Positions 34,901 through 42,764 of a stretch of DNA of 64,000 nt are shown here, in pieces; within the stretch, counting starts at the first letter, position 1; every line of letters starts with the position of its first letter. The notes under the pieces were generated by a model. It did no database searches. It was not told where the DNA came from and saw only the letters and a program-made list of their open reading frames with translations. Location of the stretch: positions 1 through 64,000 of the forward strand of contig CADAJS010000011.1 of NCBI GenBank assembly GCA_902788315.1, given 5' to 3'. The stretch is from an uncultured Bacteroidales bacterium (GTDB taxonomy: Bacteria > Bacteroidota > Bacteroidia > Bacteroidales > Bacteroidaceae). Both the position numbers and the translations under genes were made by a program.

Positions 34901-34971
34901 TCTCCTCCATCTTCGTTGCTGTCCCGACAGCCTATATCACGATGGGCAAGACCACTAAGAAGAACGATTAA
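31906..34971 (+). CDS. secDF: Protein translocase subunit SecDF (fused SecD-SecF)
   Basis: 1021 aa, the fused form usual in Bacteroidetes. It uses the proton gradient to pull secreted proteins through SecYEG. SecD half: one N-terminal membrane helix, GLGLDLKGGMNVILEV (about 68-83), the large periplasmic P1 region, then a membrane bundle with GMAVDANVLIYERTKEE (about 588-604). SecF half starts near residue 710 and has ITRGAIISVILAVIAIFIY and AIGYSINDKVVVFDRIRE. Both halves keep the expected order of RND-type segments. P1 contains an Ala/Glu/Pro-rich low-complexity insert (about 262-325). The next gene encodes a small protein that resembles SecB. Confidence 0.96.
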   Translation: MQNKGFVKVFALLLTLVCLFYLSFSVVTNHFESKAAKLAATEGQDAADRYMDSLLNNKVYCKAWTLKECREMGIGLGLDLKGGMNVILEVSVPDVIKALADHKEETDENFRKAVEQATSEAASSQTDFISLFVKNYKALAPDKALAELFATQQLREKVTTKSTDAEVERVLREELKSAIDNSYNVLRTRIDRFGVVQPNIQALEGQEGRIMIEMPGVKEPERVRKLLQGSANLEFWETYNSQDIVPLLVTLDNKLAAAAGTGEKTAPAEEEATPAEEVAKVEPAPAEAAPAETDTANTAAKGDLAAAVGSQNESDANANLSAEDMEKLRLQHPLLSRLQLIQGSAGCIVGYASIRDLNTISELLETPEAKSILPSDVRLKWGAKGMGDGAASNIYELYAIKVTERNGRAPLEGDVVTDAGDTFDQHGRPCVNMSMNVDGARRWAALTRANVGRAIAIVLDDNVYSAPNVNNEITGGRSEITGNFTIEDTRDLANVLKSGKMPAPAKIVSEEIVGPSLGAESIRQGIWSFVIAFVILMFYMIAMYGFIPGMVANSALILNLFFTIGILTSFQAALTMSGIAGIVLTLGMAVDANVLIYERTKEELKGGKKVREALNAGYSNAFSAIFDSNLTSIITAIILYNFGTGPIRGFATTLLIGILVSFFTAVFMTRVLYTEMMNRDKWLHLTFQTALGNKISFQNPHFNIMGARKKSFAIFGAMAIISICFILGRGFSKSIDFTGGRNFVVLFENTVQPEQIRGLLDDAFPESNTSAIALGTEGKTIRISTNYRIEEDGIEVDNEIESKLFDTLKGAGLLSGDLTLESFINRDERAGGSIISSQKVGPSVAEDITRGAIISVILAVIAIFIYILIRFRNLAFSVGAITALVIDTMLILGVYAIFWGWMPFSMEIDQTFIGAVLTAIGYSINDKVVVFDRIREFIGLYPKRDRLDLFNSSVNSTLNRTINTSVSTFIVLAVIFCLGGASIRSFAFAMILGVIFGTLSSIFVAVPTAYITMGKTTKKND

Positions 34972-35000
34972 CGAAGCCTATAAAGTATAAAGATTAAAGC

Positions 35001-35067
35001 TTGAGGTTCAAAGTTCAGAGTTCTGGGTGCAAGCATGTCCCATTGAACTTTGGACTTTGGACCTCAA
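35001..35067 (+). terminator. Inverted repeat between secDF and the next gene
   Basis: TTGAGGTTCAAAGTTCA (35001-35017) pairs with TGAACTTTGG...ACCTCAA (35044-35067) apart from a 7-base insertion in the right arm; CTTTTTAAAAGC follows. It may end or attenuate the secDF transcript just before the downstream gene. Confidence 0.5.
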
Positions 35068-35088
35068 CTTTTTAAAAGCATTACCGAT

Positions 35089-35541
35089 ATGGAAAAACAA
35101 GTTCAGATTCAGTTCCGCCTGCTGGACATCAGACAGCTGCAATTTGTCACGCTCACCAACGAGTGGCCCGAGGGCGAATTGCAGATCACTAACCAGCTGC
35201 AGTTCTCGAGCGAAACGGACAAGCGCATCGTACGCTGCTCGGCCAACTTCGAATATAAGAAGAACGACATCACCCAGCTGATCGTGACCGTACAGAGCAC
35301 CTTCGAGTTTGCGCGCGAGGGGTGGAGCGCCATGTATCGGCTCCAGGGTGACGAATGGGTGTTGCCCGCAGGCTTAGTGCAGCACATGGCAGACGTCACC
35401 ATCGGTGCCACACGTGGCATCTTGGCTATGCGCAGCGAGGAAAACGGCCTGCCGCGCATCATCCTGCCTATGATGGCTGCAGCACAGTTCGTGAAGACAA
35501 ACCTCAGTCTGAAGCGCACGCCTCAGGCTCCCACGACATAG
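35089..35541 (+). CDS. Small cytoplasmic protein, possibly SecB-like
   Basis: 150 aa, no signal peptide or membrane segment. I use the ATG at 35089 (MEKQVQIQFRLLD); an in-frame TTG 39 bases upstream lies inside the inverted repeat. No family is recognised with certainty. The layout resembles SecB: an N-terminal VQIQFRLLDIR strand, long beta strands with alternating polarity (VRCSANFEYKK, LIVTVQSTFEF), a helix (LVQHMADVTIGATRGILA) and a closing LPRIILPMMAAAQFV like the PxLxLxPVNFxALF end of SecB. The place next to secDF supports a role in export, but both points are inference. Alternative: an uncharacterised Bacteroidetes protein of other function. Confidence 0.6.
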   Translation: MEKQVQIQFRLLDIRQLQFVTLTNEWPEGELQITNQLQFSSETDKRIVRCSANFEYKKNDITQLIVTVQSTFEFAREGWSAMYRLQGDEWVLPAGLVQHMADVTIGATRGILAMRSEENGLPRIILPMMAAAQFVKTNLSLKRTPQAPTT

Positions 35542-35590
35542 CTGGTCCGGAGTAGATAGCCTCGATATCTGAGCAGGCTTAAACTGCATA

Positions 35591-35636
35591 TCGGCCCGGG
35601 GAGAGGACAGCAAAATCGTCCGAATCCCCGGGCCGA
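35591..35636 (+). terminator. Strong hairpin after the SecB-like gene
   Basis: A 12-bp perfect stem TCGGCCCGGGGA / TCCCCGGGCCGA around a 22-base loop, itself with GAC/GTC pairing, 50 bases past the stop. No T-run follows directly. Confidence 0.6.
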
Positions 35637-35829
35637 ATTCGTACTTGCCTCGCACGCAAAAACGCCATTCCTATAGTTGTTCCTACATCGGTCGCGTAAA
35701 CAGGGGGCATTCAGATGGGTGCAGGCTGCGAGGCATCTACATGAATTTCATTATCCGTACGTTCCCCTCACAACGTCTCTCGTAAATATCTGTTAACAAG
35801 CCTATTTACGCTAACAGGCAGCAGGGGGA

Positions 35830-35917
35830 TGCGATGCAGCGTGCCGCAGACTTTTTTCCCACACGTGGGAAAGTGCGATGGAACGTGTTGCGTTAGTCTT
35901 TCCCACACGTGGGAAAA
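35830..35917. repeat. TTTTCCCAC palindrome pair, copy B
   Basis: TTTTCCCACACGTGGGAAAG (35854-35873) and CTTTCCCACACGTGGGAAAA (35898-35917), starts 44 bp apart. The spacer between them (GTGCGATGGAACGTGTTGCG) is echoed upstream of the first palindrome (ATGCGATGCAGCGTGCCGCA) and again after the second (CGATGCGACGT), so the repeat unit is spacer plus palindrome. The rest of the gap 35542-35999 holds a hairpin at 35591-35636 and otherwise nothing recognised. Confidence 0.85.
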
Positions 35918-35999
35918 AACGATGCGACGTTCAACAGGAAATCATCGTCCTTAGAGTCTCCTTGATTGCGATCGTGTTTCGGAGGACGAACGTGCCCCA

Positions 36000-37298
36000 T
36001 CAATGAAGCAGTTCCTCTTCGTCCCCCTTGGACGCGCTCTTCGAGGTGAGGCGCAGGGGAACGACGGCTTCTCCATCAAACAGCATGCGACGCACGTTGA
36101 GCAGGACGGGGTCCAGGCGACGATCGGCAAGGTTAGGCATGAAGCCAGTGGAATCACGGAAGGCCGCCAGTTCTTCCTCATTGGTACGCAGGACGATGTT
36201 CGAGACGGCCCACAACGTGGAGTCATAGCCAGCCTCGTCGATGGAACGTAGCATATTACGCTCGACCGACTTGCCGCGTAGCCTGCGGAACTTGACATCG
36301 TCGTCCACGTTGAACAGGATGGAGCGCGTGGTGATAAAGTCTTGCTTGATCTGCAGCGTCATGTGGTCCACCCGCGTGCTGCGCCGCTTGAGCTTATAGA
36401 CAATGTTCACATGGATGTCGATGGGCAGCATATATGAGCGTCCGCCGCCCACCACCTTCATCTGCAGGTCGTGCATGTCGCCCTCGAAGCGCAGCAGGCG
36501 CCATTTCTTCTGCGTGACATACAGCGTCCCCTCCAGATAGGGCAGATGGAGCGACGGCTCCGAATTCTTCGTCAGCTGGATGCGGTAGATGCTGTCGCCA
36601 TCCTCCGAGGCCAGTGTCTCCACCCTGGAGTCGTACAGCTTGTGGTAATATCGCTCATCGTTGAACGGGATGAAGGTGCCGTTCCAGAAGTCCGACTCGT
36701 GGGTCATCGGAGCCAGCTCGATGAGGAAGTGCTGGTTGGTGCTGTCCATGTGGGAGATGTCAAAGCCGCGGTCGGAGAACTGGCCACGCAGCCCTCGCAT
36801 GAAGTGAATGTCGCGCAGGTTGATGGCCGAGCGGGCCTTGATGAACGACTCGGCCAGCTCCAAACGCTTCGAGTAGATGGAGCTGAGGCGGTAGAAATAG
36901 TTGCCCTGCTTCTTCTGTGTGCGCTTTCGCGACCATTCCTTTTCGAGGCGCGCCACCACAAAGTCCAGTATCGAACGTCCCGAGCGCACCGTGAGCTCGC
37001 CCATCGTCACCGTCATGGGACGCAGACGCACCACCTCAGGGCACTCCCCTGCCCGCAGCTCGCGCTTCTCATAGCCCACATACGTGAAGCGCATCACATC
37101 GTCCGGCGAGAGCTGCATCGAGAAGTCTCCGTCGAAGTTGGTGATGGCACCCTGGTTTTCCCTGACGTATATGCTGACCGAGGGCAGCGCCTCGCCCGAC
37201 TGGTCGTCCACTACTTTTCCTGCCACACGAATCTGCGGCTGGGCATACAGCGTGCCTGCCATCAGGCAGGCCACTATGATAGTCAGATATTTCTTCAT
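36000..37298 (-). CDS. Exported protein with a carboxypeptidase-regulatory-like (CarboxypepD_reg) domain
   Basis: 432 aa from the ATG at 37298, which opens the signal peptide MKKYLTIIVACLMAGTLYA; longer frames upstream lack a leader. Residues about 20-85 (VAGKVVDDQSGEALPSVSIY ... FTYVGYEKRELRAG) are a CarboxypepD_reg/CnaB-like beta-sandwich of the kind found at the start of SusC proteins, but no barrel follows. The rest, with YFYRLSSIYSKRLELAESF and GTLYVTQKKWRLLRFEGDM, resembles the Bacteroidetes group of periplasmic or outer-membrane proteins with this domain plus a DUF-type beta region. The start overlaps the stop of the upstream gene by 4 bp (ATGA), so it is last in the sigma-factor operon. 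Function unknown. Confidence 0.8.
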   Translation of the reverse strand: MKKYLTIIVACLMAGTLYAQPQIRVAGKVVDDQSGEALPSVSIYVRENQGAITNFDGDFSMQLSPDDVMRFTYVGYEKRELRAGECPEVVRLRPMTVTMGELTVRSGRSILDFVVARLEKEWSRKRTQKKQGNYFYRLSSIYSKRLELAESFIKARSAINLRDIHFMRGLRGQFSDRGFDISHMDSTNQHFLIELAPMTHESDFWNGTFIPFNDERYYHKLYDSRVETLASEDGDSIYRIQLTKNSEPSLHLPYLEGTLYVTQKKWRLLRFEGDMHDLQMKVVGGGRSYMLPIDIHVNIVYKLKRRSTRVDHMTLQIKQDFITTRSILFNVDDDVKFRRLRGKSVERNMLRSIDEAGYDSTLWAVSNIVLRTNEEELAAFRDSTGFMPNLADRRLDPVLLNVRRMLFDGEAVVPLRLTSKSASKGDEEELLH

Positions 37299-40200
37299 CG
37301 GTCTTCCGGATAACTGATTCCTGTTACGATTTGGCCCTCTGCCGAGAGTCCCTCGGCGCTGACGGTGATGGCCGTCTGCCTGCCATTGTTCCAGCACTGG
37401 ATGTGTGCCTCGCCCTTGTCGTCGAGCGGCAGGTTGGGGTTCCAGTAGAGTGTGCGGCGATAGTCCTTCACGGCAGGCACATGATGCCGATAGACGGGCT
37501 GATAGAACTCCTCACATACGCTGAAGCCCTGCATCACATAGTGGCGGTCGCGATAGGTGGGGCGTTTGCCGTCGCCCAGTTTCGTGAGGATGACATTCAC
37601 CGTGGGCTGGTTGGCTCCCTTGTACCGCTTGCTCCCCTCCAAGCGGGGGCAGTAGTCGGTGATTAGCTTCACCTTCGAGAGATTCTCGAGATAATCATAT
37701 TCACGCATCTTGAGACTATAGGGAGAGTACCATCGTCCGCCCAGTGTGGGGTCCCAGTATGTGCCGCCATAGCCGGTATAAGTGCCGAATCCACCGTAGA
37801 AGGAGGATCCCAGATCCATGAGCGGCACGTGGTGAATCATCGAGGGGGAGTCGGCTCCCGTGAAGTGCGGCGTGGTGCCTGCGTGGATGCTTTCCGGGGT
37901 GTAAAAGCCTCCTCTGCCGCCTGCATACGGGAAGAAGCCTCCGGTGGGTCCCAGCACGGGGGGCATCGAGCTGTAGCCGGGACCGTTGTAATATGGACGA
38001 TACTCGTTCATGTCGCCCACCAAGAGCCGTGCCACCCACGCCTGCAGCGATGTGGGTCCGGTGAACCATCCGGGTGTGAAGCCGGCATCGGCCGCCTCGT
38101 TGAAAGCCTCGTAGGCATCCATCACACGGGCAGGATGGTCGATGGAGAACTGGCGCAGTCCGCCGTGGCGGGCATGCACCTTGACCTCGCCCAGTGTGCG
38201 AGTGTCCTTCATGCTCGGAGCCAGTGCCGTGCCCTCGCGGAAGGGAGCCACATGTGTGTGGTAGAAGTTGAAGGGCTTCACAAAGCGCGGGTAGTAGGGC
38301 GTCAGCCGCACGTAGAACTCGGGGTACTCCATCTCGTCGGGCAGGATCCACTGATGCTGCTTCGACGGCTGGAGACGGCTCTTGCGCAACTTGCGGAACT
38401 TGAGCCACCAGAACAGGCCGCGCCGTTCGCGTCCGTTTTTCCACTTCGTGGTGTCGGAGGCTGCCAGGTTCAGGATGCAACGGTCATAGAACACAGGCAT
38501 CTGCAGGATGAAGCGACCCTCACGCGTCTCTATATCCCCCTCCATCGTCGAGAGGCCGTCCGCCGTGGGCTTGGTGATATCGACATGCACCTTCACCTCG
38601 CGCCCCACGCGCCCCGGGGCATAATACACGCCCTGGCTGTCCTCCTTCTTGCGGTCGTGCAGGTAGTAGCTGTAGGTCGAGTACGTCTCACGGGCATTGC
38701 TGGCTGTGCCCAGTGTGGGCACCGACACCTCGTTCGGCGAGCCGCGATGGCGGAAGTAGCTGTCAGGGCCGCTCCACAGGTGGGGCGAATATTCAAACCG
38801 CTCCCGGTCTCGCAGAAAAGCATACTCGGCCCCCCATCCGTCAACGCCCTCGCGACCCGAATGGAAATACCGGTTGACGGTGCCGAAGAAGACGGGCGTG
38901 TCCTCTATGGGGTGATGGATGCGGAAGATGCCAGGCGTGGCCATCGTAATCCAGTTGTGGCGGCGCCATCCCTGCACCAGCAGCAGGAGGTCCAGGTGGC
39001 GGCGGTGCTCGGCATCATCCCGCTCAAAGTAATAATCGGGCTGCTCCACGAAGCCGCGTATCTGGCTGCAGAGGAGCATCTCGGTGAGCATGTTGCTGCT
39101 GTCATAAAGGTACTGCGAATAGGCAGCATCGCGCACGGCCAGCGAGATGCTGGTACCGGCGGCATGCGGGTTGGAGACCTTGACGTGGATCGAATCGTAG
39201 GGGCGGTACATGTGGCGCATGCCGCTGAAGCGGAGGGCAGAAGATTCCACGTCGGCATGCCGGATGAACACCAGTCGGTCGCTGTACACACGGCCCTGCC
39301 CGTTATAGACGGTCACCTGAGCCACGCCTGTGGGCAGCGAGTCGGTGGGGATGACGAAGTCCGTGTCGCGAGCATAGAACTTCTGGAAGAAGCGCAGCGC
39401 CCCACCGGTCATCACGGTGACGCCCAGCGTCTCTCCGGCTGCGGCTCCGCGGGGCTGCAGGTGCAGGTGCAGACGGTCTCCCTCCACGTCGGTACGCACG
39501 GCACAGCCGTCCTCCTCGGCCAGCGGCATCTTGACACTGATTACGCGGCCGCTGTCACTCTCAAACCTGGCCTTGTACGACTCCTCGGGGTCGTAGTCCA
39601 TCTCTATCAGGCCACGGCCCCGATTCTCGGTACGCGCCTCGGCCACCAGCCGCCCGCCTCGCCCCGTGATGCGCATAGTGCCGCTGATATGCTCGCCGTC
39701 CTGCTCGTTGGCCTCGAAGGCGATGCGGGCATGGGTGCCGGCCACCAGCACGCCGCCCTCGGGGTACAGCTTGGCTTCGGGGTCGGGGCGGCGCAGCTCC
39801 GTACGGAAGTATCGCTGCATGGGGCGCGTAGTCATCTGGTGGACATAGTCTCCTGGCGTCTTGGGCTTGTCATAGAGAGGAAAGATGCGGCTGTAGAGCT
39901 TCTCATAGTCCCGATAATACTCCTTCGCCATCTTGCGGCTGAAGAACCACGTCTCGGCCTGCCACGTATGCTTGTGCTGATACTCGCCCCAGTTGAGCTG
40001 CCAGCGCGTATAGGCCCTCAGTTCGTAGAATCCGCCATAGAGCGAATCGTCGAGACAGAAGGAACCGTAGCCCTGCCCCTCGGTGAGACGGACGAGGTGG
40101 CGCTCAACAAGGTAGCCGTCCTGGTTCCACAGCTCGGCATAGAGCAGGCGGCTCAGGTTGGTGGGGCGCCCCGTGTCGCTGCGTCGCACGTATGCCTTGA

Positions 40201-40450
40201 AGTAGAGCGTGTCGCCGGCAAAGTAACAGGTGTTGTCCATGTGGACGAAGATCTCCTCCTGCGGCACGGTACGCCCGAAGTGTTCCAGATTATCCTTCCA
40301 TCCCTCGAGCGTGGCGGGCAGGTTGCCGCTGATGGCAGCGCTGTCCGTAAACATAGAGAAGTCCCATCGGCCGGCATCGTCGGCCTGCTGCGCGCAGACT
40401 TGTGAAGCCGCACATAGAGGGAGAATCAGTGATGCAAGTATTCTTTTCAT
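37295..40450 (-). CDS. Large exported MG2-like (alpha-2-macroglobulin-type) protein
   Basis: 1051 aa. Signal peptide MKRILASLILPLCAASQVCA. Residues about 60-150 (EEIFVHMDNTCYFAGDTLYFKAYV ... split as EEIFVHMDN and AGDTLYFKAYVRRS) match the macroglobulin MG2 domain found in large Bacteroidetes exported proteins. Further beta-sandwich domains follow (LYPEGGVLVAGTHARIAFEA at about 230; HVKVSNPHAAGTSISLAVRD at about 425). No thioester CGEQ motif is visible, so a trap mechanism is not supported. The C-terminal region has Gly/Tyr-rich stretches and a final TLYWNPNLPLDDKGEAHIQC strand. It sits in the ECF sigma operon, 6 bp after the small upstream gene and overlapping the next by 4 bp. Role unknown, presumably outer-envelope. 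Confidence 0.75.
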   Translation of the reverse strand: MKRILASLILPLCAASQVCAQQADDAGRWDFSMFTDSAAISGNLPATLEGWKDNLEHFGRTVPQEEIFVHMDNTCYFAGDTLYFKAYVRRSDTGRPTNLSRLLYAELWNQDGYLVERHLVRLTEGQGYGSFCLDDSLYGGFYELRAYTRWQLNWGEYQHKHTWQAETWFFSRKMAKEYYRDYEKLYSRIFPLYDKPKTPGDYVHQMTTRPMQRYFRTELRRPDPEAKLYPEGGVLVAGTHARIAFEANEQDGEHISGTMRITGRGGRLVAEARTENRGRGLIEMDYDPEESYKARFESDSGRVISVKMPLAEEDGCAVRTDVEGDRLHLHLQPRGAAAGETLGVTVMTGGALRFFQKFYARDTDFVIPTDSLPTGVAQVTVYNGQGRVYSDRLVFIRHADVESSALRFSGMRHMYRPYDSIHVKVSNPHAAGTSISLAVRDAAYSQYLYDSSNMLTEMLLCSQIRGFVEQPDYYFERDDAEHRRHLDLLLLVQGWRRHNWITMATPGIFRIHHPIEDTPVFFGTVNRYFHSGREGVDGWGAEYAFLRDRERFEYSPHLWSGPDSYFRHRGSPNEVSVPTLGTASNARETYSTYSYYLHDRKKEDSQGVYYAPGRVGREVKVHVDITKPTADGLSTMEGDIETREGRFILQMPVFYDRCILNLAASDTTKWKNGRERRGLFWWLKFRKLRKSRLQPSKQHQWILPDEMEYPEFYVRLTPYYPRFVKPFNFYHTHVAPFREGTALAPSMKDTRTLGEVKVHARHGGLRQFSIDHPARVMDAYEAFNEAADAGFTPGWFTGPTSLQAWVARLLVGDMNEYRPYYNGPGYSSMPPVLGPTGGFFPYAGGRGGFYTPESIHAGTTPHFTGADSPSMIHHVPLMDLGSSFYGGFGTYTGYGGTYWDPTLGGRWYSPYSLKMREYDYLENLSKVKLITDYCPRLEGSKRYKGANQPTVNVILTKLGDGKRPTYRDRHYVMQGFSVCEEFYQPVYRHHVPAVKDYRRTLYWNPNLPLDDKGEAHIQCWNNGRQTAITVSAEGLSAEGQIVTGISYPEDR

Positions 40451-40456
40451 ATCGGA

Positions 40457-40876
40457 TTACTTTTTGAAGAACCTGCGCAATTCGTCCACCGTGGCTGGCC
40501 CCTGTAGGTAGATGAGGGTCAGGCGGTCGTCGGAATTGCGATAGAATATGTAGGCATACTTTTTCTTTGCCTTCAACTCATAGAGTCCGTAACGGAGATG
40601 ACCGTCCCGCTCATCCTGCTCATGGCATACGGCTGTGCGGGCATCGGCGCGGACCTGCTGTTCGATGTCGGCTACAGTGGAGGCCGCAGGCTGCCGGATT
40701 TCCAGGCTGTGAAAGACCTTCAGGCGATAGGCCTTCAGTGCCTTGCCGCTCATCTGGACTTCAGTGGCGTTCTCCCACACGGCATACCGCCCGAAGACGG
40801 GCCCGATGTGGCAGTCGGTCTGGGCGCAGGCAATGGTGCACCAGAGCGTCAGAAGAGGAATCAACAGGCGTTTCAT
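40457..40876 (-). CDS. Small periplasmic protein (possibly DUF6108)
   Basis: 139 aa with signal peptide MKRLLIPLLTLWCTIACA. A mixed alpha/beta protein with the segments VFGRYAVWENATEVQMSGKA, YRLKVFHSLEI and GLYELKAKKKYAYIFYRN. It resembles a small Bacteroidetes family I recall as DUF6108, but I cannot check this. The start overlaps the anti-sigma-like gene by 4 bp, so it is translated within the operon. Function unknown. Confidence 0.7.
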   Translation of the reverse strand: MKRLLIPLLTLWCTIACAQTDCHIGPVFGRYAVWENATEVQMSGKALKAYRLKVFHSLEIRQPAASTVADIEQQVRADARTAVCHEQDERDGHLRYGLYELKAKKKYAYIFYRNSDDRLTLIYLQGPATVDELRRFFKK

Positions 40877-41274
40877 GGCTCAGGCTCGTTTGCGGGGTTC
40901 AACATTTCCTGCATCTGCGAGAACATCAATTCGGTGGCCTGCTCGGGCGGGACTTCATGCCCGGCCACAGTGGCCACACAGAGGTTTTGCTGCTGATAAT
41001 AACGCCAACCTGCCAGGCCGAGCATGCAGACAAGGACCACACTGGCTGCCGCAGCCATCGGGCGCCAGAGACGGCGAGAGGGACTGCGGTGGAGACGACG
41101 GCCCACCGCAAGGTAGCTCATCGTGGCACGGACATCGTCATAGGCGGGATCGTCCGTCGAACAGAGGAATACACGCAGCCGGCCTTCCTCCTGCTCCGTG
41201 GTTTCGCCCTCGAAGTAGCGGCTGATGAGTCGCTGTACTTCGTCGGTGTGTAGATGATGTTGTCGCTGTGTCAT
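40873..41274 (-). CDS. Anti-sigma-factor-like membrane protein
   Basis: 133 aa. A charged cytoplasmic N-terminal part (EVQRLISRYFEGETTEQEEG, about 12-31), one membrane helix (AAAASVVLVCMLGLAGWRYY, about 72-91) and a short periplasmic end. Size, single helix and place directly after an ECF sigma gene (4-bp overlap at both ends) point to a short anti-sigma factor that holds the sigma at the membrane. It lacks a FecR domain, so sensing may pass through other envelope proteins of the operon. Assignment rests mainly on context. Confidence 0.7.
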   Translation of the reverse strand: MTQRQHHLHTDEVQRLISRYFEGETTEQEEGRLRVFLCSTDDPAYDDVRATMSYLAVGRRLHRSPSRRLWRPMAAAASVVLVCMLGLAGWRYYQQQNLCVATVAGHEVPPEQATELMFSQMQEMLNPANEPEP

Positions 41275-41747
41275 TGCTCTATTCGATTATAGGTTTCACG
41301 TATTGTCTTTCGCGCCCGGCTCAGGTTCATCCTCACTGCTGGCTCCTTCATACCCAGTGCCGAGGCTATTTCATGAATGCTCTGATGCTGATACTCCCTG
41401 CGGCAGAGAATGTCGCGCTGGAGGGGCGATAGCTTCTTCTCGACAATCTGCTCGATGAAGCGGAAGGTGTCGCCCGCATCGTCAGGCGGCGGAGAGGAAT
41501 TCATCTCCTCGGTGAGCTCAATGTGGGGGTGTCGATAGCGCTTCATAGACTCACTCGCCATCCGATGTTCAAATTCACGCGTGAGGCTGCGAGACCGCGA
41601 ATCATCAGCCGTCCTGCTCCACAGCGCGGAGAAGGCATCATGCAAGGCATCCTCGGCATCATCAGGCCGGCCGAACAGCCGGAGCGCCCCTGAGCGCACC
41701 TGGGCCATCAGCCGGTTATACTCCTCTATGATAGATTCTCTGCTCAT
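41271..41747 (-). CDS. ECF-type RNA polymerase sigma factor
   Basis: 158 aa, typical ECF size. Region 2: YNRLMAQVRSGALRLFGRPDDAEDALHDAFSALW (given as MAQVRSGALRLFGRPDDAED then ALHDAFSALW). Region 4 helix-turn-helix: LSPLQRDILCRREYQHQSIH followed by EIASALGMKEPAVRMNLSRARK. It directs RNA polymerase to a small set of promoters, presumably including its own operon. It is first of five genes (sigma, anti-sigma-like, small periplasmic, MG2-like, CarboxypepD_reg) with overlaps or gaps of no more than 6 bp. A terminator separates it from the BASS gene upstream. Confidence 0.92.
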   Translation of the reverse strand: MSRESIIEEYNRLMAQVRSGALRLFGRPDDAEDALHDAFSALWSRTADDSRSRSLTREFEHRMASESMKRYRHPHIELTEEMNSSPPPDDAGDTFRFIEQIVEKKLSPLQRDILCRREYQHQSIHEIASALGMKEPAVRMNLSRARKTIRETYNRIEQ

Positions 41748-41788
41748 GCCGATTGATACCTGTCTCTATATACAATACTACACGAAAA

Positions 41789-41813
41789 GGGTACTTTGTA
41801 ACATGAAGTACCC
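41789..41813 (-). terminator. Bidirectional-looking terminator after the BASS gene
   Basis: An 8-bp stem GGGTACTT / AAGTACCC with a 9-base loop; TTTT follows on the minus strand and TATTTTTTTT on the plus strand. It touches the stop codon of the BASS gene (41813-41815) and separates the SusCD operon from the ECF operon. Confidence 0.8.
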
Positions 41814-42742
41814 TATTTTTTTTCACGAGAAGCGAAAAAATGTGCTACAAGGGCCCCACTGATGTTATGCCAGACACTGAAAATGGCTCCAGGGATGGTG
41901 GCCAGGGGGAATGCAGCAAAGTGAATAGTGGCCAGGCTGGAGGCCAGACCGCTGTTCTGCATGCCCACTTCGATGGCCACTGCCGTCCGCTTAGGATGAG
42001 ACAGACCAAGGAGACAACCCATAGCATAGCCTATCGAGAGACCACACAGATTGTGCAGCACCACGACAAGCACCACCAGCAGTCCGCCCGTGAGCAGGCG
42101 GTCGGCACTGTGCGCCACGATGATGCCAACCACGGATGCAATCATCAGCGAAGAGAAGGCGGGAAGATAGTCTACCATGCGTCGCGTAAAGGCGGGAAGG
42201 TAATGTTGAATGAGAAAACCAGCCAAGATCGGGGCGATGACGACATAGAGAATCGAACAGAGCATGCCCAGGGCATCCACCTCCACCATCTGCCCGGCCA
42301 GTAGCCATGTGAGCAGCGGGGTAAGCAACGGAGCCAGCAGGGTGGACGTGGCCGTCATGCCCACGGACAAGGCCAGGTCGCCCCGTGCCAGATAGGTGAT
42401 GACGTTGGAGGCTGTGCCGCCAGGGCAGCAACCTACAAGCACGACACCCACAGCCAGGTCTGTCGGGAGACGAAACAGCCAAGTGAGCAGCCATGCCGTG
42501 AGGGGCATCACGGTAAACTGGAGCAGACAGCCCGTAAGGACATCACGCGGGCGGCTGAAGACCACACGAAAGTCGGTCCAGCGTAGCGTCAGTCCCATGC
42601 CGAACATAATGAGGCCGAGCATGGGGCTGATGGCCCACGTGCCCACATGGAGCCACGGCGCAGGGAAGGCCACTGCAGCCACGGCGACGGCAAGGACCAG
42701 AAGACCCATCCAGCGGGCAATGAAGTCACACAATGATTTCAT
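41813..42742 (-). CDS. Bile acid:sodium symporter (BASS) family transporter
   Basis: 309 aa, about nine to ten membrane helices. Family signatures: GCCPGGTASNVITYLARGD (about 106-124) and IEVGMQNSGLASSLA (about 262-276), which form the crossed helices and sodium sites of the fold. BASS proteins move organic anions such as bile acids, pantoate or keto acids with sodium; bacterial members often do not carry bile acids at all, so the substrate is open. It starts 22 bp after susD and ends in a terminator, so it appears to be last gene of the EEP/VOC/SusCD operon. That suggests it carries the product across the inner membrane (inference). Confidence 0.88.
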   Translation of the reverse strand: MKSLCDFIARWMGLLVLAVAVAAVAFPAPWLHVGTWAISPMLGLIMFGMGLTLRWTDFRVVFSRPRDVLTGCLLQFTVMPLTAWLLTWLFRLPTDLAVGVVLVGCCPGGTASNVITYLARGDLALSVGMTATSTLLAPLLTPLLTWLLAGQMVEVDALGMLCSILYVVIAPILAGFLIQHYLPAFTRRMVDYLPAFSSLMIASVVGIIVAHSADRLLTGGLLVVLVVVLHNLCGLSIGYAMGCLLGLSHPKRTAVAIEVGMQNSGLASSLATIHFAAFPLATIPGAIFSVWHNISGALVAHFFASREKK

Positions 42743-42764
42743 GACGACAGTCAGTTATCGTTAC

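Noticed and set aside
35001..35090. Upstream TTG start (35050) for the SecB-like gene
   Set aside because: It lies within an inverted repeat that probably ends the secDF transcript; the ATG at 35089 gives a SecB-like N-terminus.
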